A DNA stretch of 64,000 nucleotides from Polytrichum commune. Its lineage: Eukaryota; Streptophyta; Polytrichopsida; Polytrichales; Polytrichaceae. The stretch spans positions 66,543,554 through 66,607,553 of the forward strand of contig OX485803.1 of assembly GCA_950295325.1 (NCBI GenBank), in the 5' to 3' direction. This document shows positions 11,785 through 21,048 of this stretch, piece after piece. A program made the position numbers and the translations under genes. The notes under the pieces are model-generated. The model searched no databases. It saw only the letters and a program-made list of their open reading frames with translations, and was not told where the DNA came from. Each line of letters opens with the position of its first letter. Within the stretch, counting starts at the first letter, position 1.

Positions 11785-12739
11785 AAATATTTTTGTTTGA
11801 GCTTTAGGAACCAAATTGGACCCGCAAGTATGAACTGAATTGGGTTGAATTGGATCCGCAAGGGGCTGGATACATTGTGTACCTAGACACAAACTAGCTT
11901 CTATATCATATTTGACTTTATTTCACAATCTAAGACAATGCTTCAATTGCATGCCTTTGCCTTAGGTTTATTGTTTTGATTTGGTTCAAGTGAGTTTAGA
12001 ATTCTGGCTGAACTTCACAATTCATGATTGTAAGAAGAGAAATGTCCTTCATGGAAAAAAATGTCGCTTACAGAACCAAATAAATGGTGTGTAGGAAACA
12101 AAATGCGGTGTAAGAAAAAAATGGACAACAATTGGGCTCCAAGAAAAAACAAATTGGGGTAAAGTCAAAAAAATTGGTTACTTGGGATATAAGAAAAAAA
12201 TGGCAATATAAATAAAATAGGGTATTTTTAAATGATTCCACCAAAAAATTATACTGATTGATAGGGTGTATTAAAATACAAGCATTTACCTTTATTTTGA
12301 AAAATACCATACCTTATAATCTTTTCTGCAAGGTAAACAACCCCCGAACAAATAGGTCTTGAGTGCACGTGTATGCATTAATTGAAGAGGGAGTGACTTC
12401 CCTGTGTTTGATGGTCAAGGTATGTTTCCAACATTGCATGTACACCAAATTGAAAAGTATGCCATCCTAAACTATAGTGGAGTCCCTTTAATTGCAAAAT
12501 AGACTCTAAACTCTAGAAGGTATGATACATTAGTTTGTAGACTTTGGTTGAACTACACTCTCACATTTGGCAAGCATAACAAGTAAATTCATGAAATATT
12601 CAATTGAGGCTAATTTTTCTTTTCTTTTCTTTGTGCCTATGTTTAACCCAAAGGTTAATTTAAATATTTACATATCTATTTTATGTCAACCACATAGCCA
12701 TATGTATGTGCAATAGCTTGAAGTGTTGCCTAAGCATCC
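11785..12739. other. Intergenic, no gene recognised
   Basis: AT-rich, with purine-rich stretches (several AAGAAAAAA tracts near 12110-12200) and no gene or clear element. Confidence 0.45.
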
Positions 12740-12838
12740 TCTACCTTATATATTATGTATGTTAATGCCTCAAATAATACCCCTTCTTACACTTTGGCAT
12801 TAGTTTGTATGTGTTATGAAGAGTCTAGCCCTTGGGGG
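12740..12838 (-). repeat. Inverted left end of a family C element
   Basis: The reverse complement reads like the left terminus of family C (GACTCTTCATAACACATACA and then AAGAAGGGGTATTATTTGA). It lies head-to-head with the next copy, about 75 bp away, and nothing more of the element is present. Confidence 0.6.
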
Positions 12839-12910
12839 ACCCACTTACCTCCCGCCCAAAATTTGATGCATTACCTTATTTATCTCTACAAACCCAAGTG
12901 GATTGAAACT

Positions 12911-13595
12911 CCAAGGGGTGGACTCTCCATACCATGTATGAACTAACGTGAATGTAAGAAGGGGTATTATTTGATGCATTAGCATACATATTATACACAA
13001 GGGAGAAGGTTTTTTTCTCTCTCTCTAGTGTGCACATTTAAAAATGCTATTAAGAATGTTGAAGCAAAGGTAGATGTACAAAATTGGGCCCTAGGGGTTA
13101 GAGAAAAAATTGACAATAGATTTGTTAATTTCATCCAATTCACATTTTCATCCATTGTTGTCATATGGCAATAATCCTCAATGACTACCTTGTCCATTGG
13201 TTGTGAAAAACTAGAGGCTCTTGGAACACTCATGAGCTCCCTTAAGTTTTGCTCTCAGGATTGTGGCTAAATTATTGTACCCTTGTCTTTGTTTGCTTGA
13301 TGAAATCATTGACTTACATGCTATAATGATGAAAAATACTTCAATAATTTTTCATTGGAAAGTGAAAGTGGGTTCTATATGTAACAAATGCTTATTTAAG
13401 TCAAGATTTATATTTTGTATATGAAGTGCATGCATTTATTACATGATTACATTGAAAGCTTAGTATTAATACATGAGTCCATTTTCTAGCATGTCATTAG
13501 TATGTATACATTTGGTTTTCTCTATAAAATTTTCATATATAGGGGGTTTAATTTCATAATGACCCACGTACGTCATAATTTTAGGTTTAAACCCA
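12911..13595 (+). mobile_element. Family C element, copy 2
   Basis: It starts AAGGGGTGGACTCTCCATAC and follows the copy at 9043 through GTTGTCATATG, the CTTGTCCATT block and ACATGAGTCCATTTTCTAGC. The right terminus after AGGTTT is lost or replaced. Because it lacks the insert seen in the copy at 44007, it serves as an empty-site reference for that insertion. Confidence 0.65.
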
Positions 13596-13792
13596 TCAAG
13601 TATGTGTATTTTGTAAGCCAAACTCTTGAGAAACACATGCTTTGTACACCCATGTGATGCCATATGGGTTGTATTGAGTTCCCCCCCCCCTTCCCCCCCC
13701 TTTGATATAATTATCTCCCACTTAAGAAAAACGAATGATAAAATTTGCGATTTGTGCAAAAGGGTAGACTCTCAACCTTCATCTCATGACTA

Positions 13793-14281
13793 CTACACCA
13801 AGTATTGTATTTAGTGTCACTTACTATTTGGAATTATGCTCTACTATAACTATTTACTTTACATCTCATTTTTTTTTGTTAATAAAGGTTAAATTGATTG
13901 TTTGGACATTATAAAAACATTAAAATCCTAACTTTTCAAATGACACTTCTTGTAAATAAGATTGCAAAAACTGTAATCCCAACTTACATTTTCGTTACAA
14001 ATTACTTACAAAGTTCAGTATACTTTGCATCTTAACATTTTTGTAATGAATAATCGCGACTCATGGATGACTGAAATTTGGATTGAAAATCACTTAGTAA
14101 ATGACAATATGATTTGCAACATTGTAAATCTACAATGCCCAACTTTTTAACAAGGGATGACAATAATGTTAGGTTTACATTCAAAGTTGGTGACACTACA
14201 CGGCTACGGCTGGATTACAACTAGTATAATTATTGAGGAAAACAAAAAGAATTGGTGAAACTAAATACAATATCAGTGTAG
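13793..14281 (-). mobile_element. CACTAAAT-family miniature element (A/B composite)
   Basis: The left end resembles family B (CTACACCAAGTATTGTATTT, then CACTTACTATTTGGAATTA). The right two thirds matches family A in reverse (GATGACTGAAATTTGGAT, CACTTAGTAAATGACA, ATCAGTGTAG). Non-coding. It may be a recombinant of the two types or a longer ancestor. Confidence 0.55.
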
Positions 14282-14470
14282 TGCTTGATCCCGAACCGCC
14301 TCTAAGTCGATAGAGCCCACCTTACCAAACAAAGTCATGTTTTTCACCATACATATTTTTTTAGTTCATCGGTGCATATAAGACTTAAGATGAAAAGATC
14401 TGCAAGCTGAGAATGTGAATTGGTTAAAGCATATTTGCAATGTGGTCCATGCCTTACCTAAACCAGTGGC

Positions 14471-14658
14471 TGGGGGAGATTTTCGGGCATAATCGGTCAA
14501 GATCCTAGTGGTGTTTCCAAGTCCAACTAGTTATCTATTGATATCTTTCGGTGTTTCTTTATTAGTTTGAGGTATATACTTTGAATTCCGCTAAAACGAT
14601 GGGTAGATGAATTTCAACCGGTTCATCTGTAACTGAGTTTAGCGGTCGGTTCTCCCCG
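14471..14658 (+). mobile_element. Family G miniature element, copy 3
   Basis: It starts TGGGGGAGATTTTCGGGCAT and ends CGGTCGGTTCTCCCCG, with the family's inner CCAAGTCCAACT and TTCAACCGGTTCATCTGTAA blocks. Confidence 0.75.
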
Positions 14659-15081
14659 CTCATGGACCTAAGCCCTCAACTTCCATAACATTAAGTAGCA
14701 ATGTTAAGAGGGTACCTTTTGAGTACCCATAATATTACCTCAACAAGAAGGGAAAAGCTCGCAAAACAAGGGTGAATGTATCAAACATAGTAGTTTCCAA
14801 AAGGTATCAAAGAGGTTTCCAATGCGGGTGTCGGGAGACTTTTCCAAAAAGTGGAACTACCTTTTTGACCTCACCAACTTTCCTGTTGTTTTATAGCTAT
14901 TTAGATTTGTTTAGATCCTAATTTAGCCATGATTAGAACCTAGATTAGCCAAAACCACTTGGCGTTAGTTTTGTCCTAGAAACCGACACAATTGATTCTA
15001 AGCATTGAAAGTAGCTAACCCAAATAGATTCAAAATAGCCTAAGTAAAACTCACAGGTGGCGCTACCTTTGCTCCCGTGAT

Positions 15082-15296
15082 CGGGGAGATTTTTTGGCAC
15101 AATCGGTTGAGATCCTAGCGTTTGCAGGTCCAACCGCTTACATGCTGACATCCTTCGGTTTCCCTTGATGAAATCGGGGTATATTCTTCTATGAACTCCT
15201 CTAAAACGATCGGTAATTTTCCCGCAGTCTTGAACTTCAACCAGTTCTTTCTCAAACTCAACCGGTTCATCTGTAACCAACTGCCGGTTCTCCCCG
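15082..15296 (+). mobile_element. Family G miniature element, copy 4 (best preserved ends)
   Basis: It starts CGGGGAGATTTTTTGGCACA and ends CCGGTTCTCCCCG. The flanking GTGAT/ATCAC extends the inverted repeat. About 215 bp and non-coding, although an open frame on the opposite strand runs across it by chance. Confidence 0.8.
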
Positions 15297-15732
15297 ATCA
15301 CAGCGTTGCTCTCGAAAGAGCATCAGCCCAACACGCTCCAGTTTGATGCTCTTTTGAGAAGGTCATTCCGGGCTTGCTGCTTAATGCTATGTCACAACAT
15401 AAATCTCCTTTCGGCATGCCCGTACGTGCCACTTGTGGGCAGGCCCATGATGGATACGAGAGGGGGCAGATGCATTGGCAACTTAGTGAATAGGTCGGTC
15501 AACAATTTATAGGTAGGTCCCCAGTGTCACTTGCTTGGCCATCACATGCAGGAGGTCGCTTAGGCAACAAGCCCTACAGTGACTCATTGTATGTATAACA
15601 GTTGGGTATACGACAAATAACTTAAAAAACTAATGGGCTTGACTTATTCTGCGGCCTTCCAGTTTGCACTTGTGCACTCAATAACCGGGGTGACCCTGCT
15701 GCTGCTTCTGCCTAGTTACAGAATGACTGGTC

Positions 15733-15880
15733 GAGGAGTTTGAGAAATAAGAGACTTCAGGAAAAATTACGGATCGTTTTAGAGGTATATGGATGGATGG
15801 ATATAATTGATAAAGAGAGATCGAAAGATGTCAACATGTAACTGGTTGGATTCAACAACACTAGGATAATGTCTACCCAT
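15733..15880 (-). mobile_element. Family G fragment, degenerate
   Basis: It has CAGGAAAAATTACGGATCGT and GATGTCAACATGTAACTGGT in the family order, reversed. The termini are eroded, and a GGAT tandem lies in the middle. Confidence 0.5.
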
Positions 15881-15898
15881 TATGCCCACTCATGGATG

Positions 15899-16266
15899 CT
15901 ACTCTAAAGTATGATATTTAAGGTCACTAATTCTAAGTGTCTTGCTCAATACTAAATGTAAACCATGGTGTAGTGTCATTAAGACTAGTAAATGTTAACC
16001 TAATATTGATTGTCGTTCCTTGTAATTTTTTAGGGGGGGGGGGGGGTTATAGATTTACGGTGTTGCAAATGTTGTCATTTACCGAATGATGATTTTTCAT
16101 CCAAATTTCAATCATCCATGACAATATTTCATCACAAGTTGGTGACATGAGAAGGTAGGGTTTTGGCCAATGGATGGACTCATCCATCGTCCGTGACAAT
16201 ATTTGTTTACTTGTTCATGAGAAGTGTCACCCGAAAAGTTACCATAGTGACATAGTTTAGTGTAGT
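15899..16266 (+). mobile_element. CACTAAAT-family A miniature element, diverged copy
   Basis: It begins CTACTCTAAAGTATGATATT and contains the family blocks TTGCTCAATACTAA, CTTGTAATTTTTTAG, a 15-G run, TTTTCATCCAAATTTCAATC, GAGAAGGTAGGGTTTTGGCC and AAAGTTACCATAGTGACA. It ends TTTAGTGTAG. The last part also forms one arm of the palindrome described next. Confidence 0.65.
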
Positions 16267-16334
16267 TTTTTTCCTTTTTCACCTGAAATGAATGGCAGCA
16301 GCAATAGAGGTGAAAAAGGAAAATTACACTAAAC

Positions 16335-17105
16335 CAGGTTTGTCTATTGTGTCGTGACGGAGGCTAATCTTGGCATAATGTCGTGCCGTCACGACACGTA
16401 TCCATCACGACATTATGCCGGATGCTGTCTTTATCTTGACGGACTTGAATTTTACCGAATTCTGTGTGTAATTACATTACCCCATTTCGGACACGTAGGA
16501 TGTAAGATGTCCACGTGTGATGACATGTCAGCAAGTAGAGGTAAAGTGGGGAAAAAATTACTAGCGCCCGTCCGCACCTGTTCCCGACCCCGTCCGCCCC
16601 CGTTCCCGACCCCGTTCCCGACCCCGTCCGCCCCGTTCCCGCCCCCGTCCGCCCCCGTTCCCGACCCCGTCCGCTCCGTTCCCGACCCCGTCCGCTCCGT
16701 TCCCGACCCCGTCCGCTCCGTTCCCGACCCCGTCCGCTCCGTTCCCGACCCCGTCCGCTCCGTTCCCGACCCCGTCCACCCCGTTCCCAACCCCCGTCCG
16801 CCCCACTCTCGTCCCCCGTCCACCCCACACCCTCCTTAGTCATATTTTACTACTTTGATTTTAACAGAATGATAAACAGAATGGCAAAATGGTTTACCTG
16901 GCGCTAGGCATATCCACATCCACGTCGGCCTTTTCTGCCACATAGGACGCCACCTTGGCAAGAAGGTAAGTATTTTACCCACCCTACTAGCTTCCCCCTA
17001 GGTTGACCCTACGTGGACCCTATTGTGTCGTGACGGAGGGGTCCGTCACGACACGACACGTCATGACGGCACGACACCGTCATGACGTCGGGATAGACAA
17101 CCCTG
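16335..17105. mobile_element. 771-bp hAT-like non-autonomous element
   Basis: CACTAAAC stands at 16327-16334 and again at 17106-17113, an exact 8-bp duplication. The ends are CAGGTTTGTCTAT and, inverted, CAGGGTTGTCTAT. An 8-bp duplication with ends starting CAGGG is the hAT signature, so the superfamily is inferred. Inside are GTGTCGTGACGG repeats at both ends, an inverted pair GGCATAATGTCGTG (16372-16385) / CACGACATTATGCC (16406-16419), and a GC-rich minisatellite. No transposase is encoded. Confidence 0.82.
16568..16820 (+). repeat. GC-rich minisatellite, 21-bp unit
   Basis: The core is six near-identical copies of CCGTCCGCTCCGTTCCCGAC plus one base, flanked by degenerate CCGTCCGCCCCCGTTCCCGA units. 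The 21-bp period leaves all frames open on both strands, giving spurious proline-rich or glycine-rich frames. Its base composition is very unlike the AT-rich surroundings. Confidence 0.9.
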
Positions 17106-17240
17106 CACTAAACTATGTCACTGTGGTAACTTTTTCACCTCTGTTGGCTGGTGGAAACTATTTATTCGTACTCCGATTCCACAATTTTATATTCAACTTT
17201 TTACTACTAGTCTTATCTTTTTTGAATTGACAACAATGTC

Positions 17241-18511
17241 TGGGGAGAACTGGTATTTAGTGTAATGGCGGCCGGTTGGTTTTGGGAAAAGGCTGGTTGA
17301 ATTGGGAAAGCGGAGGATGTGAAACCGGTGTTTTTTAATTTTTAATTTTTTTTAAAGGATTTCAACCGGCAATTATTTTGAGGAAGAGGATTTTTACCCG
17401 GATGAATTGTGAAATAGGTGGATTTCATCCGGTTTGATTCATCTAGGACCGGATATCATCTGGTTCTAGGGTTTAGGTTATGTGTTTGTTGTGGGCTTGT
17501 AGCGATTTGGTGAATGGCGGACATGTGAAGCTTTTGCTTCATTATTGCATTTCATTGTTGGCGGCTAGCGTTTAGAATGTATTATGAGTGTGTCTATAAG
17601 AGATCTTCGTGGTGATCTTGATAACGTACTAATGAAAGCCATAGCTTTATGGAGGAACTCTACAAAGTTTAGATGGTTGTTTTCACATCCATAGAGATAC
17701 CTTTTAGGGCGTTTTCCTCTTCAAGGTGAAGATGATACTGTTGATTTTGACTCTAATAGTTGATGAATTTCATTTTTGTATATAGTATGGTATGTTAGGT
17801 TATTCTTTTATCATGTTGTGGCCTCAAATCTAATATGAGATTTTTAGACCTAGGTATAATTATAGAAGAGTAAATCCACGGCCATCAACCGGTTGATGGG
17901 TTATTTTAGGTTCAACTCCTATTATGGATAAATTATTGATCATTGTTGTTGGATGTTGATATCATTACACATTATTGTTGGCTTTATGAACTAAAATGAG
18001 CCACTTGGTCCACTCAATTTAATGTAAGGAACATGATGGGAACATAATGATTGCTAGTGGGTACGAGAGAATACCCACTGAGGGTTCTTAAAATACAACT
18101 CAACCATTCTAATACACCCACACATGTTTATAAAACCATGCAAATAATCAATTATAATATGGAAGATCTCATCAATTGTGACAAAAGGATTGTCTCATAA
18201 TGGCCCAATTGGCTCATTTTAGTTGATAAGGCCATGTATGTTGATATGTTCTTTGGATGTTGTTGTTGAATGGCGTATGTTGTTTGTAGATATAATTTTG
18301 CTACATTGGAAAATCAACTTACTTATCAATGCCCAAATTTTTGGCTGGTTGTCATTACAATGAAGAGGAAATTAGCCGGCACTTGAAAAAAATATAGGAT
18401 ATTGGCCGGTCCAAATCAATGGCAACAAGTTTACAACCGGTCAAATCTTGAAAAAACCGGTAGAAATTGTGAAGGGGCGGATTTTAGCTGGTTGAGCTCA
18501 AAAATCTCCCG
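17241..18511. mobile_element. Longer 1.27-kb relative of family G with an hAT transposase scrap
   Basis: It starts TGGGGAGAACTGG and ends GCTCAAAAATCTCCCG, which are the ends of family G in reverse orientation, with several CCGGTT words near each end. At 17584-17694 a 36-codon frame reads VLMKAIALWRNSTKFRWLF. That aligns with the extreme C-terminus of the hAT protein at 46855-48534 (ILEEAISLWKDSRKFRFLF). Otherwise non-coding. It may be a deleted parent of the small G elements. Confidence 0.5.
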
Positions 18512-21048
18512 AACCCTTAGTGACAAGCTCTTGAATCGGTTTCCATTCAAGAGCCTCTTGGCTCGTGCTCAGACAACGGTTTGGTACTTTTTGTCCACCC
18601 CGATCTTTCCATAAAGAGCTCATATGATTTGCATGTGGCACTTACTCAAAGGCCGAAGGTTGCACACGGATCTATGCACCAGCTAAAGCTCCTGGAACAG
18701 TCGACCGGTGCAAAATTCAACCAGATGTAAGTTGGAAAAATTTCACTTAGTGAGTTGCTTGGAAGCCTCAACAAAATGCAACTTCAACTACAGATAGCCA
18801 GCTTGTCGGTCATTTCCGCACATGATGATGAGATGACTGATTTGGAAAGAAAAAGGATGGAAGACTTGGGCACAATTGTCACAAAAGAATCCTCCATGAT
18901 GATGACTCTGCCAAGAATTGAAACAGACACGGAATTTCTAGACTCGACTCTCCACCTGTCAATGCAATTGCATGCTCGCCACGACCCACAACCCACCACC
19001 AGTTTACATGCTTCGTTGTTTCCTTCTCATAGTGTGTGAACCATCAGCCAAGCAATAACTGTAGCCTGAGAAGGCCATCTCCAGGAATAAACAATGATTT
19101 GGAACTCAAACCAAGGTTTCTTTTGAGACACTGTAATGTATGTACTTGCAGATTCTCAAAATTGCAGCACTGGGTCCCAAGGTTTTGAGCAACTTCTCTG
19201 AAGACAACCGACAAACCCATCATGGATTTAATTTTGAGTTAACTTACATCATGGCAAAGCAAATGAAAGCCTGGGTTGAGGTGGAAAGCTAGCCCATGCT
19301 AGGGTGGCAGCTATCTGGACCACCCACAGGGTCAGCATCTTTCGAGTTACCGAGTTTGGAGATCCTGAGACACTTTCAAGAAGCATCATTTTGGAGCTGC
19401 TTTCGCATTATGAACATTTCAAAGATCACATATTATGCTAATACATCTCAGAAAATTGTTTACAAGTGAAAGCAATTATGTAGATGTCTAGGTGTCTGTA
19501 TGTAACCCATACCATAAAAAATAATTTTCTTTATTTTGTCCTAAACATGATCATGTGCGAAAGTGTAAGAGTCTCTCATTCAGACACAAAATATGAATGG
19601 ATCCCTCTCACCGCCATCATTCCAAGCATATTGCTCCTTGTCTTTGTGAAACTAGAAATCATCCATTTATTAGTGTAAGCACTACAGAAGTCGAAGTGAT
19701 TGAGAAACAACTGGTGACGAGTTCCCACTCCCGGTGATCTAGTACAGCCAATGGCAATAGTTGCAGAGACTTTCAGTAAAATTGTTGCGGGTACTAGGCC
19801 TTTCACTGGGTCAACAGCGTGACGAGCTGATTCAATGTAGTACGGTCAGGTGTAGGCCTTTATAAAGAAGAAAAGTCTCTACTATTCCATTCTGGCCTAT
19901 AACTTAGACCTTAACTTACATTCAGTTCAAGGCAGCAGGATAAAGGCATTCCTTAGGTGTTTCCCTTGAGCAAACATCACCACCTAGTTTTTTTTTTTCC
20001 CCTTCTCCCAAGTCCCTCCCCTACTAGTCTTAAATTTTCAGAGTTGTTATCAGTGACCTTCTTTGAACTTGCCTGCCTCAGCTGTCTCTCCTCCCATGCA
20101 TCTTAATATTCAGGTGGATTGAAGCAACCCATGTCCTAGAACTCTCCCTGCTCACTAGGTTACACAATATCAACAATCTAGTCAGACTGTCTACTGGGTT
20201 AGTACTAGATGAATGAATATTTTAGACACAAGGTCGCTTCGATTCTGATGCTATTACTGTCTCTTCTGCAAACATAAGAACTTGGTATCTGCAAGTAGAT
20301 GTGTGACTTTGTGGGTGTGCGGCTCTGGAAGTTTGTAGTTGAGAGGTTTGAGAGGTTTGAAACTTCAACCTGCAGAGAGGCAAATACATTGGTGACAAGT
20401 AATTTCACGGTGCCAAGGTATTTTGATTGCCAGACATGACATGCAGTGGCCTGGGAGAGAGCCTATTGGAACTGATCAAATCATCGCCTTTGAGGCCGAC
20501 TTCCGAAGGTATGATGAAATAATTTGAGGGTACTATTTGAGAAGCAGGATATTTTCCAGGTTAGACCTGTGTAAGCTCAGCTCAGCTTGCATATATCCAA
20601 CTGAAATTTAATTGAAGTGACCCCATCTTACTGCATCGGAACTCAGGTATGAAACGGGCACCGATTGTAAAGTGATCAGAAAAGCCTAAAATAGCACGTC
20701 TATTTAGTTTACCAGGATGCAAAACTAGGAGCATCCTACATTGGTGGTCGAGGTTTAGCGAAGTATCAGCTCTAGGCTCACATATTACCTTATATTATTG
20801 AGCTGGAAAGCCTCAAAGAGAGACAAACTGGTGTGTCCAAGTGAATGGCTGAAAATAATACAAATTCTATTGACTTTGTTGCTGTGTTCTCAGATGTTGA
20901 GCTAATTTCCCCCCGGCCAACTGTAATTTGACTCATGGCTACGCTGCTGATAGCGAACTGAAGCTGATTCAATACTTGACATTGAAGTGCAATTCAGAGA
21001 TTCAACAAAGTTTCAACTTAAAGAGGAGGCTTGTCAAATTTATTCATC
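18512..21048. other. 5' flank of laccase gene 1
   Basis: No separate gene is recognised. A 94-codon open frame at 18755-19039 has no known motif. The part at 19380-19690 resembles 48950-49270 upstream of gene 2, with shared words such as TTTGGAG(C/T)TGCTTTC, AATGGATCCCTCTCA-like and (C/A)ATGTTGCTCCT-like sequence, so it belongs to the duplicated block. Confidence 0.5.
19861..19867 (+). promoter_or_regulatory. Possible TATA box of laccase gene 1
   Basis: TATAAAG lies in the context CCTTTATAAAGAAG. It is about 1.2 kb before the start codon, so it would need a long or intron-containing 5' leader. It is a weak candidate with no other support. Confidence 0.25.

Larger units (their letters stand above)
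16238..17130. repeat. Palindrome split by a later insertion
   Basis: The left arm at 16238-16284 runs from GTTACCATAGTGACATAG to CCTTTTTCACCT. The right arm is 16308-16334 (AGGTGAAAAAGGAAAA and on) continued at 17114-17130 (TATGTCACTGTGGTAAC). The interruption is the 771-bp element at 16335-17105. Removing it and one 8-bp duplication restores arms of about 45 bp around a 23-bp loop. Confidence 0.8.

Noticed and set aside
16354-16843. Overlapping Pro-rich and Gly/Arg-rich open frames on both strands
   Set aside because: They are a by-product of a 21-bp GC-rich minisatellite with no stops. Frames are open in several phases at once and no start or domain supports a gene.
18755-19039. 94-codon frame in the 5' flank of laccase gene 1
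   Set aside because: No recognised domain, and a similar-length frame is open on the opposite strand over the same bases.
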